From NCBI RefSeq assembly GCF_963678635.1, contig NC_087067.1:52754233-52818232 (forward strand): 64,000 nt of DNA. The letters are read 5' to 3'. The DNA is from Symsagittifera roscoffensis. Lineage: Eukaryota; Xenacoelomorpha; Acoela; Convolutidae. This document shows positions 44,503 to 55,878 of the stretch, piece by piece. Both the position numbers and the translations under genes were made by a program. Positions within the stretch are counted from its first letter, which is position 1, and the number at the start of each line of letters is the position of its first letter. A model generated the notes under the pieces. It did no database searches. It saw only the letters and a program-made list of their open reading frames with translations, and was not told where the DNA came from.

Positions 44503-44748
44503 TGTGGTATGGCAGTGAAGATCATATTAAGCCGACTATTTGATGCATACCAATTAAGGTGTTACTTAAGGTTAAGGACAGTTCTCCCGCCAGCCACCAC
44601 TCATGAAGTATCTATAAACACTCTCTCTGATACCGTCAAAGATTATAGTTTTGCCATTTTTTTGTGTGACTAATTCATTCAACCAATTTCCAATTCAACT
44701 TTTACAATCGGTTTTAATTTAGTTAATTAATAGTTAGATAGTTTGACA
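44503..44748 (+). repeat. gypsy 5' LTR
   Basis: Starts TGTGGTATGGCAGTGAAG, ends AGTTTGACA. Shares CACTCATGAAGTATCTATAA and TAATTCATTCAACCAATTTC with the 3' LTR. Confidence 0.92.
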
Positions 44749-44754
44749 TCTCAC

Positions 44755-45314
44755 ATGGCGCAGCCAGCAGATTCGACCCATGAAGAACGGACTGAATTTT
44801 TAGGGGTACCTGTATTTTGAATCAAGCCATCCCTAGACTCACCTTTTACATGGGAAATCTGCATTGGCCATTTCTTTTTAGCATTGTGATCACAAATCTT
44901 TTAGTCGATCCTGCAGAAGTATTTAACGACCCTCCTCCTAGGCCGGAAAAAAATCCAGATTTAGAAAACGACACCGAAAGAAACAATAGGATCGCATTAG
45001 ACCAAGCTGAAATCAGGAAGGTGAACGAAAATATAATCGAAAGGAGGAAGAAAGGTCCCAAATTAGGACAAAACATATTCTATCACGAAGCGGACCAACG
45101 GATCAAATCACGTTTGTTCTTCGCTTTAGGAACTGAAGAGAAGAAACTTTATCTCCAAAGTTTCCCCTATACTATTCTCTCTGATATCAATTTCATAAAT
45201 TTTTTCGCCCAATGCAAAAGTCTATTCAAAAAGAAGACGAATTTTATAGTCGAACGCATGCACCTCTACAACCCCAACCAAGCTGACAGCGAAGTTCTAG
45301 AATCTTTTTCTTAA
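44755..45314 (+). pseudogene. gypsy gag, frameshifted
   Basis: An ATG at 44755 (MAQPADSTHEE) begins just after the LTR but stops after 21 codons. A second frame to 45314 continues with an acidic and basic helical Gag-like sequence (PPPRPEKNPDLEND, NIIERRKKGPKLGQ). The break is a frameshift plus stop; no intact Gag remains. Confidence 0.65.
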
Positions 45315-45689
45315 AACTCTCACGTCAAGCAGCTTTTTGCGGGTGGTCAGTAGCAATCGAGAAAGAGGTGGTCGGAGATCTAATTATTGCGAAGAAGAAA
45401 TTCAAAGATATCCAGAGAGAACTTTGTATCCGCCCGTGAAGCACCCCAGAGGAAACACTTAGATCCGCACTGTTACAGAAAACAGGATACGCAACGGCAT
45501 CTACACTTCAAAAAAAACTGGGAAACAACTCTAAATCAAATTTTTCAAATCAGAACACCAATAATCCATTGAGGGTCAAACAGGAACCTACACTATCAGT
45601 TCAGAAAAAGAAGCTACAAAATGGATTAAATCGAGCTAAAATATAGAGTTCTACATTCGGAAAATCAAACAAACCAACCAATAATCAGA

Positions 45690-45805
45690 AAGCATGCTAT
45701 TTTTGCAGCAAGGAATTTTCACCCAATCATAAATCATCATGCCCAGCTAGGGACGCAACCTGCAAATCAAGTAACAAAAATGGACATTTCGCTAGATGTT
45801 GTAAT
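45690..45805 (+). pseudogene. gypsy Gag zinc knuckles
   Basis: CYFCSKEFSPNHKSSC is a Cys-X2-Cys...His-X4-Cys knuckle; a second half-knuckle (GHFARCC) follows. These bind genomic RNA in retroelements. Confidence 0.75.
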
Positions 45806-46069
45806 TCAACTAAAAATGTAAATAATGTAGATAACGACTCAGATTCTAGAGTAGAAAAAGACATCAACTTTATAACGTCGGACAGCGAATCCGAATTTGG
45901 AGTCCTGAAAATTTCAGTTATCAAATCCTAACGTTCTATTTCAAATTCTCCTCGGAGTGCAAGATTATCCCCCTCGCTACATATCATATCAGTTCCAAAT
46001 TAAACCTTAATAAAAAAACTGGATTTCAAAAAATCACCATCTGGAAAAATCAAAAGCCTCCAAGTTACC

Positions 46070-46170
46070 TTAAGGTTAAATAATTCTTTTTTTAAAGCTA
46101 CTGTAGATACGGGTAGTCCAGCCTCCTTCGTAAATAAAAACATAGCGAAATTCCTTTTATGGACAGGAAT
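46070..46170 (+). pseudogene. gypsy aspartic protease fragment
   Basis: ATVDTGSPASFV carries the D-T-G-S active-site motif (about 46106-46117) with the usual hydrophobic lead-in. Frames shift downstream. Confidence 0.75.
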
Positions 46171-46689
46171 AAATTTAAAAATGTACCTAAAATCTTCATT
46201 GCCTATTGACATATCATATGCAGGCTATAATAACAAACCGTTTAGACTTACTTGAACTCTAGTAACAGGCATATAATCATTAGGCTGGCAAGTAAAATCC
46301 GCCAAATTTCTAATATCGAAAAATAGGACCAGATGTCTGTTAGGACTAGATCTACAAGGTGCAATAGGGGTCAAAACGACCCAATCGCGCTCACCGGAGA
46401 TTCTACAACTCGAAGAAAACGACCTGGCGGAAACATCCACTTATTGGAAAAATTTTTATGCAAACAAATACAAAGATATATTCACGAGACTAGGCAGATA
46501 AAAAATCATCGCGTACGCACGGTTTTCAAACAACCTCTAAATCCAATTCGGGAGAGGAGTCGGAGAGTACCGATACAAGTTTAAAAGAAAGTTAGAGAGA
46601 AAATCAAGCGCCTTATCAAAGAACGTATATATTAAAACTGAACTAGTGTACAAGGGGTTTTTTTGCAGCACCGGTTGTCATCACTGCAA

Positions 46690-47400
46690 AGAAGGACGGC
46701 TCAGTAAAAATAACGATGGACGCAAGTTTTTTAAAAACCAATATCGAATGCCCAAATTTTCGGGAAGAACTGGACGTAGCAGCCCAAACAATCAATTATA
46801 ATTCTCCGGTAGAAGTATTTTTCATCTCCCTAGGTTTTAAATACGCTTTTAATCAGCTCCAACTAAGTGATTCGGTCAGTAACCATTGCAATTTCAATAT
46901 TGCATGCGGAGATGCTACAGGCATTAACCGTTTCAAAATCGGATATGCCTAAAGAGTTACAGAAGGCAAGGAACAATAATCTTAGCAATATTCCGGGAAT
47001 CATTTGTTTTTCACACGATTTTTTAATTGTTACAAAAGGGTCGCTCTCCGACCACAATTTGATCAAAAATAAAGTATTCGAAAGACTGTACAAAATGGGT
47101 TGCGTAGTAAAGCTATCCAAATGTGATTTTTCACTCAAAAAAATACATTGGCTGGGTTTTGACATTGATCACTTAGACTACAGACCAAAACACTCCAAAG
47201 TTCAAGCCATTCTAGAGCTGAAACCCCTGAGAACTCTCAAAGAATTTAGATCCTTTATGGGTGTGCTTAACCTTCTCCGACGCTTCCTACCTAATTTACA
47301 AATATATACGGAACACTTCCGCCCTTTCCTGACATCCTCCAATGCAGAGAAATTTTTTGGGACAAGAGCCAATAAAGCGCTTTCGAAGCTACGTTAGAAC
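46690..47400 (+). pseudogene. gypsy reverse transcriptase, broken
   Basis: Conserved blocks in order: ITMDASFLKTNI, FKYAFNQLQLSDSVSNHCNF, a position equivalent to Y/F-x-D-D read here as FSHDFLIV, then GCVVKLSKCDFSLKKIHWLG and LKEFRSFMGVLNLLRRFLP. At least two frame changes and loss of one catalytic Asp make it inactive. Confidence 0.85.
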
Positions 47401-47429
47401 TAAATATATCGTATCATTATGATCCCGAG

Positions 47430-47830
47430 AGAAAATCAGGAATCAAATGTGACGCCAGCCACAGTCGGATAGCGGCGGCTCTAGAGCAACAATTCACGGA
47501 GGACACATGGGTAACGATATCGTCTGCATCTAGATTGCCTAATGTTCAAGAGAAGAAATACAGCAACAACTAACTGAAATTATTAGCAACCTTTTGGTCA
47601 TCCGAAATTTTTAAAAATTATATTTGGGCAACAGTTTTGAGATACTAATTGATCACAAAGCGATAATCTCTGCTCTGAAAAATATTCGAGGTAATAAATC
47701 CTACCGATCAAGACTAACCAGATAGGCAGATAGACTTCTACCGTTCAATTTCAAGATATCACACATATCCGGGTCAAACCTAGGATTCGTCGACTATTTA
47801 TCCCGTTATCCTACTTTCGAAGCACCTGAG
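47430..47830 (+). pseudogene. gypsy RNase H, broken
   Basis: GIKCDASHSRIAAALEQQF opens the RNase H fold and VDYLSRYPTF is its usual C-terminal signature. Stops and frameshifts lie between. Confidence 0.75.
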
Positions 47831-49090
47831 CCCTCTATTTTTAACGAACAGTTTGTAGTCAAATCAATCAAAAAAAATTTCAGCTTGTGACACTCTAGAA
47901 AAATTATGCAAGGTAGAAACTTCCAATACGGAAATAAGTCACCCATATCCTTCAAGCATCCGTTTATATTTGGATGACAAGGGCTTATCCACCCACAAAA
48001 ACTCAAGTTTAGGAAACTGGAAGTGTCAACTAATCAAATTCAACGAAAATTTTGTCGATTTTGCACAAGAGGGCAAAGAATTTCAGTCAGATTTTCATAC
48101 CAATTTACAGAGTGCAAGGAATGTATATTGTTCGATTCCAGAAACTTAGAAAGGGAATTGCTAACCGCGGAACAAAGAAGGGAGAACTGTGACAGCAGGT
48201 CATGAGTGAAGATCATAAAGAAAGGGTCCAGTAGTTCAGAAGTCACACCGATATTCAGAGGTCTGACTACATCAATTTCAGAGAGCCCATACTATCAGGC
48301 CCTAGAGAGGTTAGCTAAGTCAGCTAGTGAGTGGATGACATTGAAGAAAGCACTGACGCAGGAACAGGGGGCAGAAGCTTTGAAGACATTGACTTACGGG
48401 AACCAGATATTGGCAGCATCCCTTAGGAGTAATCTCACATCGGGAACCCTGAGATTCAGGGCCGACATCCCGAAACTGACAAACTCGAAATCACAGAGCA
48501 AACAAAGCTCTTCAAAACAAAAGCTCTTCGCAGAAAAGGGCCAAGCGACCTAGAGTACAGGACAGCACAACGACCTCAGAAGACAATCTAACCCCACTAT
48601 GCCCGGAGCCAGGGCTGGAACCGGTCATTAAACCAGTCGTGGATTTAATTCTGTCTTCCTCGAGCTCAGAAGGGGTGACTCCATCCCCAATTGCAATATC
48701 GTCACCCATCATAGCTCAGATGGAACCACCAGCACAGGCCGGGACTTTAGCAAAACACCATACGGCAAATAAATCCCCAACGAATGTAACCCCACCTGAA
48801 ACAAAAGAGAAAAGCAAATTGGACCAACCTAGCCCTTCAACCCCAGATACAGACGACTTAGCGGACGATTCAACCTCGAATTCTTCGAGGTTAACAAGAA
48901 GGTCGAAAAAACAAACGCAGTGTTCTACGGAAGCCCGATCAGACATGCTGTGAAAGAGGGCCAAATTGTCGATCCGTCTCCACCCCATGTAGAAAAATTT
49001 TCAGGGTGGATCTTTCATCTTCTCCACCAACTCCGAAAAGAATCATGAGGGTATTTAAAAGATCGTTTGAAAAGGATTAGAAGAACAGCT
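47831..49090 (+). pseudogene. gypsy 3' region: linker and Ser/Thr-rich terminal ORF
   Basis: After RNase H comes about 370 bp of open but unrecognised sequence. Then a frame from about 48200 (SEWMTLKKALTQEQG) continues across frame changes into a Ser/Thr/Pro-rich stretch (TPSPIAISSPII, PSTPDTDDLADDSTSNSS), ending near SSSPPTPKRIMRVFKRSF. The final motif resembles SSSPWPKRSLRILRRPLF in the minus-strand element. No integrase motif was found. The role is unknown: it could be an envelope-like or accessory product, or a recombinant tail. Confidence 0.5.
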
Positions 49091-49212
49091 AAAATGCAAT
49101 TGAAACTGAAAACTGAAACTCCGAACCTTTATTGTGATAAACAAACCACCAGTGCTATTACTTAATTTGTCATATCAAGATATTCAAAAGTTTTGAAAGG
49201 GGGGAAGGAAAA

Positions 49213-49468
49213 TGTGGTACGGCAGTCATGGTCAAATTTAACCGACCATTTGAAGCATACCAATTGAAGTGTTACTTAAGGTCAAGGTCGATACGGGTCT
49301 CCCGCCAATCACCACTCATGAAGTATCTATAAACACTCTCTCTGATACTGTTGGAAGATTACAGTTTTGTCATTCTGCATTTTATGTAACTAATTCATTC
49401 AACCAATTTCCAATTCAACTTATACAATCGGTTTTCATTCAATTAGTTAATAGTTAAATAGTTTCACA
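49213..49468 (+). repeat. gypsy 3' LTR
   Basis: Starts TGTGGTACGGCAGTCATGG, ends AGTTTCACA; immediately followed by the CCCTT duplication. Confidence 0.92.
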
Positions 49469-49473
49469 CCCTT

Positions 49474-50771
49474 GCAATAGGTTGTCCTAATTTTACTATG
49501 ATGAGTGTATAGAAGTTGAGAATGAGTGTTTCGAATTTTGCTCCTTCTTAGCAAGAAAAACTCGGGTTATAAATGAATCTTGCATCGTTTAAGCAAAAGT
49601 TTGAGTTTTTATGAAAATCTTACAAAACATGTCAAGATTTTGATCACGTAACATTTTAAAATTTTGATGACTTGAATAAACAATTTTCCCGAACCAAAAC
49701 TCTAATCCAAGTAATTCGGAAAATTTTTGAAAACTATAGCAAAGCATAGAATCTTGATTGGCGTGGAGACCGGTTCCATATGCATGATGAAGACTAGCAG
49801 ATACTGTAGTAAACTGAAACACAAAAAAAAACAGCAAACATTTGCAGCAGAGTTTTAAAAATATTACATCCAATACATATTTTGCTAAAACAATCTGAGA
49901 TCTTAATATTTTCTCGTATAAAAATCTCACATCAAAATTTGTTCTCGTAGATTTTTTATCTTGGTTATTGACTTGTTTCGATATCTAGAGTGACCTCAAA
50001 TATAAACAAGACTTGTCGTATCAGGGTGAACCCATGAATGATCCGACCAGCTTTTTACCACAAAACTGATGAAGCTTGCAAAATACTCGTATTTAAAATG
50101 CATAATATTGAAATTAATGACTACCTGTAAAATATGATGAACCATTAAATTTGAGCTCAGGATGTTAAATCATTTCAGTTGTAAAAAAATTGTTGTACAA
50201 AATTGCCTAATTAAAAAGTCAAAATATGTCTGAAAAAAATACACAGAGCACAAACACTCTCTGTTCTTCAAAACCCGTGCCAAAAACACTGCGAGCACTG
50301 CAGTTTTTGTCATTTTTTCTGAAAGCTGAACAGTAAATTATGTTCTCCTAATGGGAGGTGGCATGTCATATCTATCTGATAGGTTTTCATGCTTCATTAA
50401 AACCAAAATAAATGATTTATTTTAAGACTAATCTTGGAAAAGCAACAACTAAAGTTAAAAAGATGGTCAACAACAAACGTTGCTCCTCAACATATCAAAT
50501 TATTTTACAAAAAAAATTGCAAAACTTTAAGAAGTATTATCTTTTTCTGAGCTATCCCCAAATCAAATTTGAACAATGTTTTGTTAAAAATTGCATCCCG
50601 TCCTAATTTAAATAAAGACGCTTGACGCATCAAAATACAGATTCTGATGTATACTACTATTAAGTGTATAAAAAATCAGCTGTGTATAAAGAAGTGAAAT
50701 AGAAAAAAAACTCTCAGCGAGGAATGAAGAACTGTGGTTCGTTTAGATCAGGGGCATGGGGGGGGGGGGTA
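49474..50771. other. Non-coding, nothing recognised
   Basis: AT-rich; a run of 11 G lies at about 50759-50769. Confidence 0.4.
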
Positions 50772-51496
50772 CAGTGCTGATTTAAATTATCCAGACAAAA
50801 TGAACAAAACTTGAATTTTCAAACGCGTTTTTCTCAATTTGGGTTAAGATTAGACAAAAAGTGAAGACAAAAAAAGTTGCTTAGAACTTCACTAGAATTA
50901 ATATGGTGCAAATTTTTTCTCCGAAATTCTCAACCAAAATTTTACCTCAAAAATGGGTCATTTTTTCAATTAATTAAGAATCACGCTGAAACTACTCTGT
51001 TAATTGATGGGGAATATATATCACAGGAAGCTTCTTACACAACCCAACAAAGTTCTAGAAGGGTCAAATCTCCAATAGATTGAGTAAATTGTTTCAAATT
51101 TGTTTCTAAGCAAAGACTTTGGGTTTTGTCTAGTAAAAATTACGTTTCTTGACTATCAAGCAAAAATACCTTCTTTTATACAGTTTTTTGGAGATTTAAC
51201 CTCTGTAGAACTTTGTTGGGTTGTGTAAGAGGCTTCTTGTAATTTATATTTATCATCAATTAACAGAGTAGTTTCAGTGTATTTCTTGATTAATTGAAAT
51301 AAGCCAAAAAAGCCAAATTTAAAGTGAAATTTTGGTTGAGAATTTCGGAGAAAAAATGCATCATTTTAATTCTAGTAAAAATCTTATCAAATTTTGTTCT
51401 CCTCACTTTTTGTCTAGCTTTAAAACAAATTGAGAAAAACGCGTTTGAAAGTTCATGTTTTGTTCGTTTTTGTCTTGATAATTCAAATCAGCACTG
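50772..51496. mobile_element. Foldback element with about 310-bp inverted arms
   Basis: The left arm (50772 to about 51082) and right arm (about 51182 to 51496) are reverse complements with moderate divergence. Matching landmarks include CAGTGCTGATTT ends, CAAACGCGTTTTTCTCAATT, TTTTTCTCCGAAATTCTCAA and ACACAACCCAACAAAGTTCT. The CAGTGCTG ends suggest a hAT-type foldback. Flanking 8-mers do not match. No transposase is present. Confidence 0.85.
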
Positions 51497-52289
51497 GATT
51501 CTCATGACAGAGGAAATGAATGATGGAAAAACTTTAAGCCAATCAGAACCGATAAACATCCTTACTGGCTAATTTTTTTGCAAAAAAATTAGAAGTTTTT
51601 AGTAGAAGCTACAAAAATAATTATAACAGCACAGCAAAGTTATGCTCTACAATTCGTGCACATGTACAAAAGATGTTTCGTTTTATTTTTTTTCAGTCTA
51701 TAAAAAATCAGTTTGAAACTTTATTCCCTGATACCTAACTTAGATTTCATCGAATACATCATATGTTTTTGCTTATTTTCTACTCGGTCAATTTTCTTTT
51801 TATTGGCCTGGCTTTATTCGTTTTTTTTTTGGGATTTTTCGCAATTTATTTGAGATTTTGAAGACTAAAGTCTGATTGGCTGAAATTAACTGAAAACAAA
51901 TATCCATCTTTTGGCAACTTCATCATAAGGAACGCCATCAAGGGGTAGTATGAGTGCCACATAGCATGCAGAAATTAGTTAATTAGAAGTTAATTCAGTC
52001 GAAAAATCAGTTAATTTAATTTTTCTTCTAATTTTGATAATCTCTGGGATGAGCATAAAATTGAGTAGCTATCTTTGATTTTGCGAGAGAGTTAAGTGCA
52101 TTGATTCGCATTGGGCATATTTAAATAAAGATCCACGATAAGATAATTGGCATTTTGAGAGCAAAATCATAGCCAGGATCGAGGTAAAACAAACTTTAAA
52201 ACAAAACTTGAAACAAAACTTTAAATGTTGCGCCGCATTTCTTTTTAGACCAAATTTCAGAGTCGCGCCGCAAGTTAAAGTCGTGCATG
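51497..52289. other. Non-coding, nothing recognised
   Basis: No supported gene. Confidence 0.4.
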
Positions 52290-52460
52290 CCGTCAGTCTG
52301 TATCATAAGTTTCGCTGGCAGTCATTTCCTAAGTCGCGCTACTTAAGTTCTTTTTTAAGTCATTCTTTTCGTGAGTCGCGACGCTACTCATTTCCTAGGC
52401 CGCGACCTCACTCTTTTCTTATGTCACGCAGTCACTTTTTTTGAGTCGCGCAAAAGTAGC
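52290..52460. repeat. Degenerate AGTCGCG minisatellite
   Basis: Five or six imperfect units of about 25-30 bp built on AGTCGCG and CTCATTTCCTA. The word GAGTCGCGCAAAAGT resembles the units at 25957-26460, so the two arrays may be related. Confidence 0.5.
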
Positions 52461-52888
52461 ATCAACAGCATGAGCAAAAATTTGATTCAACCAAAAAAAT
52501 TTGAGATGAGAAAAAAGAATACACATTCTCTTAGACAAAAATCCGAGAAAAAATAACGGGCAAAAATGTTTGATTGAAATATCATATTGATAGGACAAGT
52601 AAAAAGCACTAAAACTGCACAAGCAAAATGAAAGTGAAACGCATAATTGTACATATAACTAATTCAATGCAATTACTAGATTTAATCAGGCATGCAATGT
52701 TTTTGTCACAAAAACCAATTCGTGTGATATGTTTTCCAAATGTTTAATTTAAACAGAAATCATGATGAGTATTAACTGACTCAAAAAAAATCATCAACGA
52801 CGAATGAACAGGAACTACTATAAAATTAAGCAACAAATCTAAGACAGGATTATGTCATACGTAATCTTTTAGTCAGTGAATAAAATTG

Positions 52889-53472
52889 GGATCAATTGAG
52901 CAATCTCCCCCTTGTAATGGCCAATTGAGCTATCTTCCCCCCCTCAGCAAAAACGGCAAAACGCTACAAAGAGACGTCAGCAAACGCAAGTACATGATTA
53001 ATGTGTTCGTAGCACGCTATCAATCGATCGAGTCAAGTTTATTTTATGAGTTTCGAGAAAAAAAAATGAAAAAGAAAATAATCGAAAATTTTTCAAAAAA
53101 TTTTTTCTGCAATTTTTTGTTTGTGCGACCATGGCCTCATCGAGCAAAGCGACTTACCATGGTTAGTGCTCTAGGCTTTTATCTGAATATTAAAAACTGT
53201 TCTCCGCAGCACATTAAAATTGTTTTTTCTCCATTTAGGACAGAAAAAAGGCGCTTTATGCGACCCAAATCGCCTTAGTTTTTTTTTTGCTTTTTTTTAC
53301 TTTGTGTGTAATTTTTGAGCTATGATATTGTAAATTTGGCGTTCCACTATCATTGAAGAACCTGATTTATAGTTTTATGTCATTCAAACAAGTTTGAATT
53401 GGTTATAAACATGTCTCAAGTACCTATTGAGCTATCTCCCCCCCAATGGGGGGAAGATTGCTCAATTGATCC
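52889..53472. mobile_element. MITE, GGATCAATTGAGC family, 8-bp target duplication
   Basis: Inverted ends begin GGATCAATTGAGCAATCT and extend about 50 bp, with a second inverted AATTGAGCTATCT-type motif inside each. TAAAATTG flanks both sides (52881-52888 and 53473-53480). The 130-codon frame inside has no recognisable domain and spans the terminal repeat, so it is not called a gene. The end sequence resembles the GGACCAAGTTAACATCC family. Confidence 0.88.
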
Positions 53473-53859
53473 TAAAATTGTATAAAAATAATGGAAAAAA
53501 TCAATTAATCTAATAAACAAAACGTTTAATCGGCACTGAGAATATGCTTTTGTATTCAAAAAAGATTCAATTAAGAAACAATGAGGTATGTGACCGCGAC
53601 TAATTTTTTTAAAAAAAGCAGAGCGATTCAGCCAAAGTTAAAAATTTTTTTTCGACCGATGATGGACTCCGTACATATTTCAAACGAAAATCAATTTGTC
53701 GGCGAGGTTTTTATCATCCTAAGAAGTTAATGGCCCCTCCCCTAAATCAACCCTTGGTTTCATGAGCTGAAAACGTCTGCGACAAAATGAGAAAACTAAT
53801 TAAAAACACTTTTTATTAATTTAAGGAACTCCGGAAAAAATAAGACAAAAATCAATACA

Positions 53860-54800
53860 ATGTTTTTGATGATCCCATTGCAACTATTTAAGTCAATTAG
53901 TTATTAGACTAATAGCTAAAATAGTTTCTTGCTTTAAACTGCTCGAAAAACAGAAAATCTTGTGAAATGCGGAACAAAATTTGCGGAATCTACAACCGTT
54001 AGTGGAATTCAAAAACAAGTTTTTTCATTTGCGCATTGGATTGGACTGCCGCGGATCAGTAGTTTGTCAGCAGAAACTTCAAACGGTTTTGGAAATCGTT
54101 TAAGTTTTCGGAATCGCTTTTCAAATTGCAGAATGCATTTACGAATGAGCAATCTGCAAGAACTTGCTGAATTCACTCATTTGGGATTCAGAGTTAGTTA
54201 TAATGAGTTGAACAATTTTTGTTACAAGTATTTGCTTGTGAATTCCGCAAAAAGTTGATAAATGAATTCTTTTTACAATTTGAAACACGCTTTAAGACTT
54301 GTATCCGGATTCTAGGTTCAAAACAACTTTTTTGATAATCCAATTGCATCTAGTGAATGCAATTAGTCAAAAGATAATGGCTAAGACAATGTCTTGCCCC
54401 CAAACTGCTTAAAAATTAGGAGAAATTACGGAAACCGGAACAGAATTCGCCGAATCCAGAACAATTTGTGGAATCCATAAACAGATATTTATTCATGTGA
54501 GCAGCTGATTGCGCTTCCGCAAATCAGAACTTTGCCAGCGGAATACACAAATGCTTGCCGAATTCGCAGTAAATTGCGAAATTAACTATCAAACTGCGAA
54601 TTAATTCATAAATACGGAGTCTGGAAGAACATGCTGTATTCGCTCATTTGGGATTTCGTGTTGGCAATAATGTGTTGACAATTTTTTTGTTACAACTATT
54701 TGCTTATGAATTCTGCAATAATCTGGTAAGTGGGTTTCTTTTAAGATTTGGAACATATTTAGACGTTTGTATCCGGAATTTACGGTCCTAGAGACACCAA
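53860..54800. repeat. Old tandem duplication, about 455-bp unit, two copies
   Basis: Landmarks repeat in order: TTTGATGATCCCATTGCA/TTTGATAATCCAATTGCA, then GGAACAAAATTTGCGGAATC/GGAACAGAATTCGCCGAATC, then GACTTGTATCCGGATT/GACGTTTGTATCCGGAAT. GCGGAATC-rich sequence of the same type is also found at about 32570-32770 and its duplicate. Confidence 0.65.
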
Positions 54801-54932
54801 TCGGTATGCGTATCAAAAGGGCAGTTTGTTCTGGTAATGATTGAATAGATTGCGTTTTTTGAAGTCTATATTAAATGTCTACGGAGGCTGTCTGTCAATT
54901 AATTGAATTGTTTGCTCAAGTTTTGTCAATTA

Positions 54933-55205
54933 TCAGTTAATTGCAATTAATTGGGTCTCATTCATAGCTTTAGCAACGTCAGTTTTCGACCAAAATTGAT
55001 TGTTAACATTCAGAAACAGCTGCATTTCAAGGTTCATCGGCAAAATACTCTGTCGTAAGTCACCATAAGCAAATCCCGCTTTGAAAAATCTTTCTGGCAT
55101 GTTGGAAGTTGGCCTCAAATATCGTACATCTTGATAAACACTGTCCGCTGATTTTTTTGTACACTTTAAACCAATAATAGCTTTACATTTCAAAGACAAA
55201 ATCAT
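54933..55205 (-). pseudogene. hAT transposase C-terminal fragment
   Basis: The frame reads RYLRPTSNMPERFFKAGFAY and then LRQSILPMNLEMQLFLNVNN, a hAT dimerisation signature (T-S-x-x-x-E-R-x-F-S/K-x-A ... L-E-x-x-L-F-L-x-x-N). It is a different lineage from the fragment at 30641. It is flanked by AATTAATTGCAATTAATTGG-type palindromic repeats at about 54942 and 55307, which may be its termini. Confidence 0.75.
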
Positions 55206-55327
55206 ATAAATTTCAAAGTTAGCAAACCTTCAATTAATTGCAATTAATTGGCGGATTTTTGTCAATAGTCAAAAATTGAAAAACAAAGAAGTCAATTATT
55301 TGTATCCAATTAATTGCAATTAATTGG

Positions 55328-55546
55328 TCACCAATTGACTTTTACCAAGCCCTGTACGGAGCAGCAGAACATGGGTGGGTGCACGTCCTCTGACTTCATC
55401 TGCTTGAAAGTTACTTTTTCGCCGGAGGATGAAAATGTTGAAAGAACTGCTATTTTTGTGTCTTTGCTAACTTCAATGAAACTGACCGGTATATACCGAC
55501 AATAATCGGTGACAAATATCCAAGCACTGCCCCTACTTAAAGTCAT
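55328..55546 (-). CDS. Hypothetical 72-codon ORF
   Basis: Starts at an ATG and reads without low complexity (SAWIFVTDYCRYIPVSFIEV, later SGEKVTFKQMKSEDVHPPMF), ending inside an AATTAATTG repeat. The composition is protein-like, but I do not recognise a family. It could be a 5' part of the hAT relic that follows it on the same strand, or an exon. Confidence 0.3.
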   Translation of the reverse strand: MTLSRGSAWIFVTDYCRYIPVSFIEVSKDTKIAVLSTFSSSGEKVTFKQMKSEDVHPPMFCCSVQGLVKVNW

Positions 55547-55803
55547 TTAGATCAAATCTTTTAACTCGCGGCTTTTAATTTAAAGAGCCGTTTGATGAAA
55601 GTGCGAAAAAGTGTAAGTATTGTAAATATCTCGATTTTCATCTGGTAAAATCAAACATTGAATCAGTTTTTCCTTCCATCAGTTTGGTGTTACTCAGTCG
55701 ATTTAAGTTCCTATTAGATGAAAAAAGCTAATCGGTTTGTTTTAAAAGAGATATCAAATGCCTTATTAGTAATCTATAACTCAGAAATTACCATGGAAAA
55801 TGA

Positions 55804-55878
55804 AGGAACTGAAATTTGATCCTCTTTACTTGTCGGAAGATGAAATCAAGTTCAAAATTGATATTGATTTGCTAGGCA
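55804..55878 (+). other. Exon-like or gag-like fragment
   Basis: ATG-started frame MKELKFDPLYLSEDEIKFK followed by IDIDLLG, ending at a good donor (GGCAG|GTGAGC). The DPLYLSEDEI wording also resembles N-termini of some retrotransposon Gag proteins. No linked exon was found before HCN exon 1. Confidence 0.3.

Larger units (their letters stand above)
44503..49468 (+). mobile_element. Full-length but dead Ty3/gypsy LTR retrotransposon
   Basis: Two similar LTRs (44503-44748 and 49213-49468), both TG...CA, are flanked by an identical 5-bp target duplication CCCTT (44498-44502 and 49469-49473). A purine-rich tract (GAAAGGGGGGAAGGAAAA) directly precedes the 3' LTR. Interior order is Gag, zinc knuckle, protease, reverse transcriptase, RNase H, all in shifted frames with stops, followed by a Ser/Thr-rich ORF. 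Protease-RT-RNase H order fits Ty3/gypsy. No integrase His-His-Cys-Cys or D-D-E region could be recognised in the space after RNase H. LTR differences (about one in eight bases plus indels) suggest an old insertion. Confidence 0.92.

Noticed and set aside
44306-44673. ORFs with long Tyr-Ile runs
   Set aside because: Translation of the (TA)n microsatellite.
52886-53278. 130-codon ORF inside the 52889 MITE
   Set aside because: Starts in the terminal repeat and has no transposase motif.
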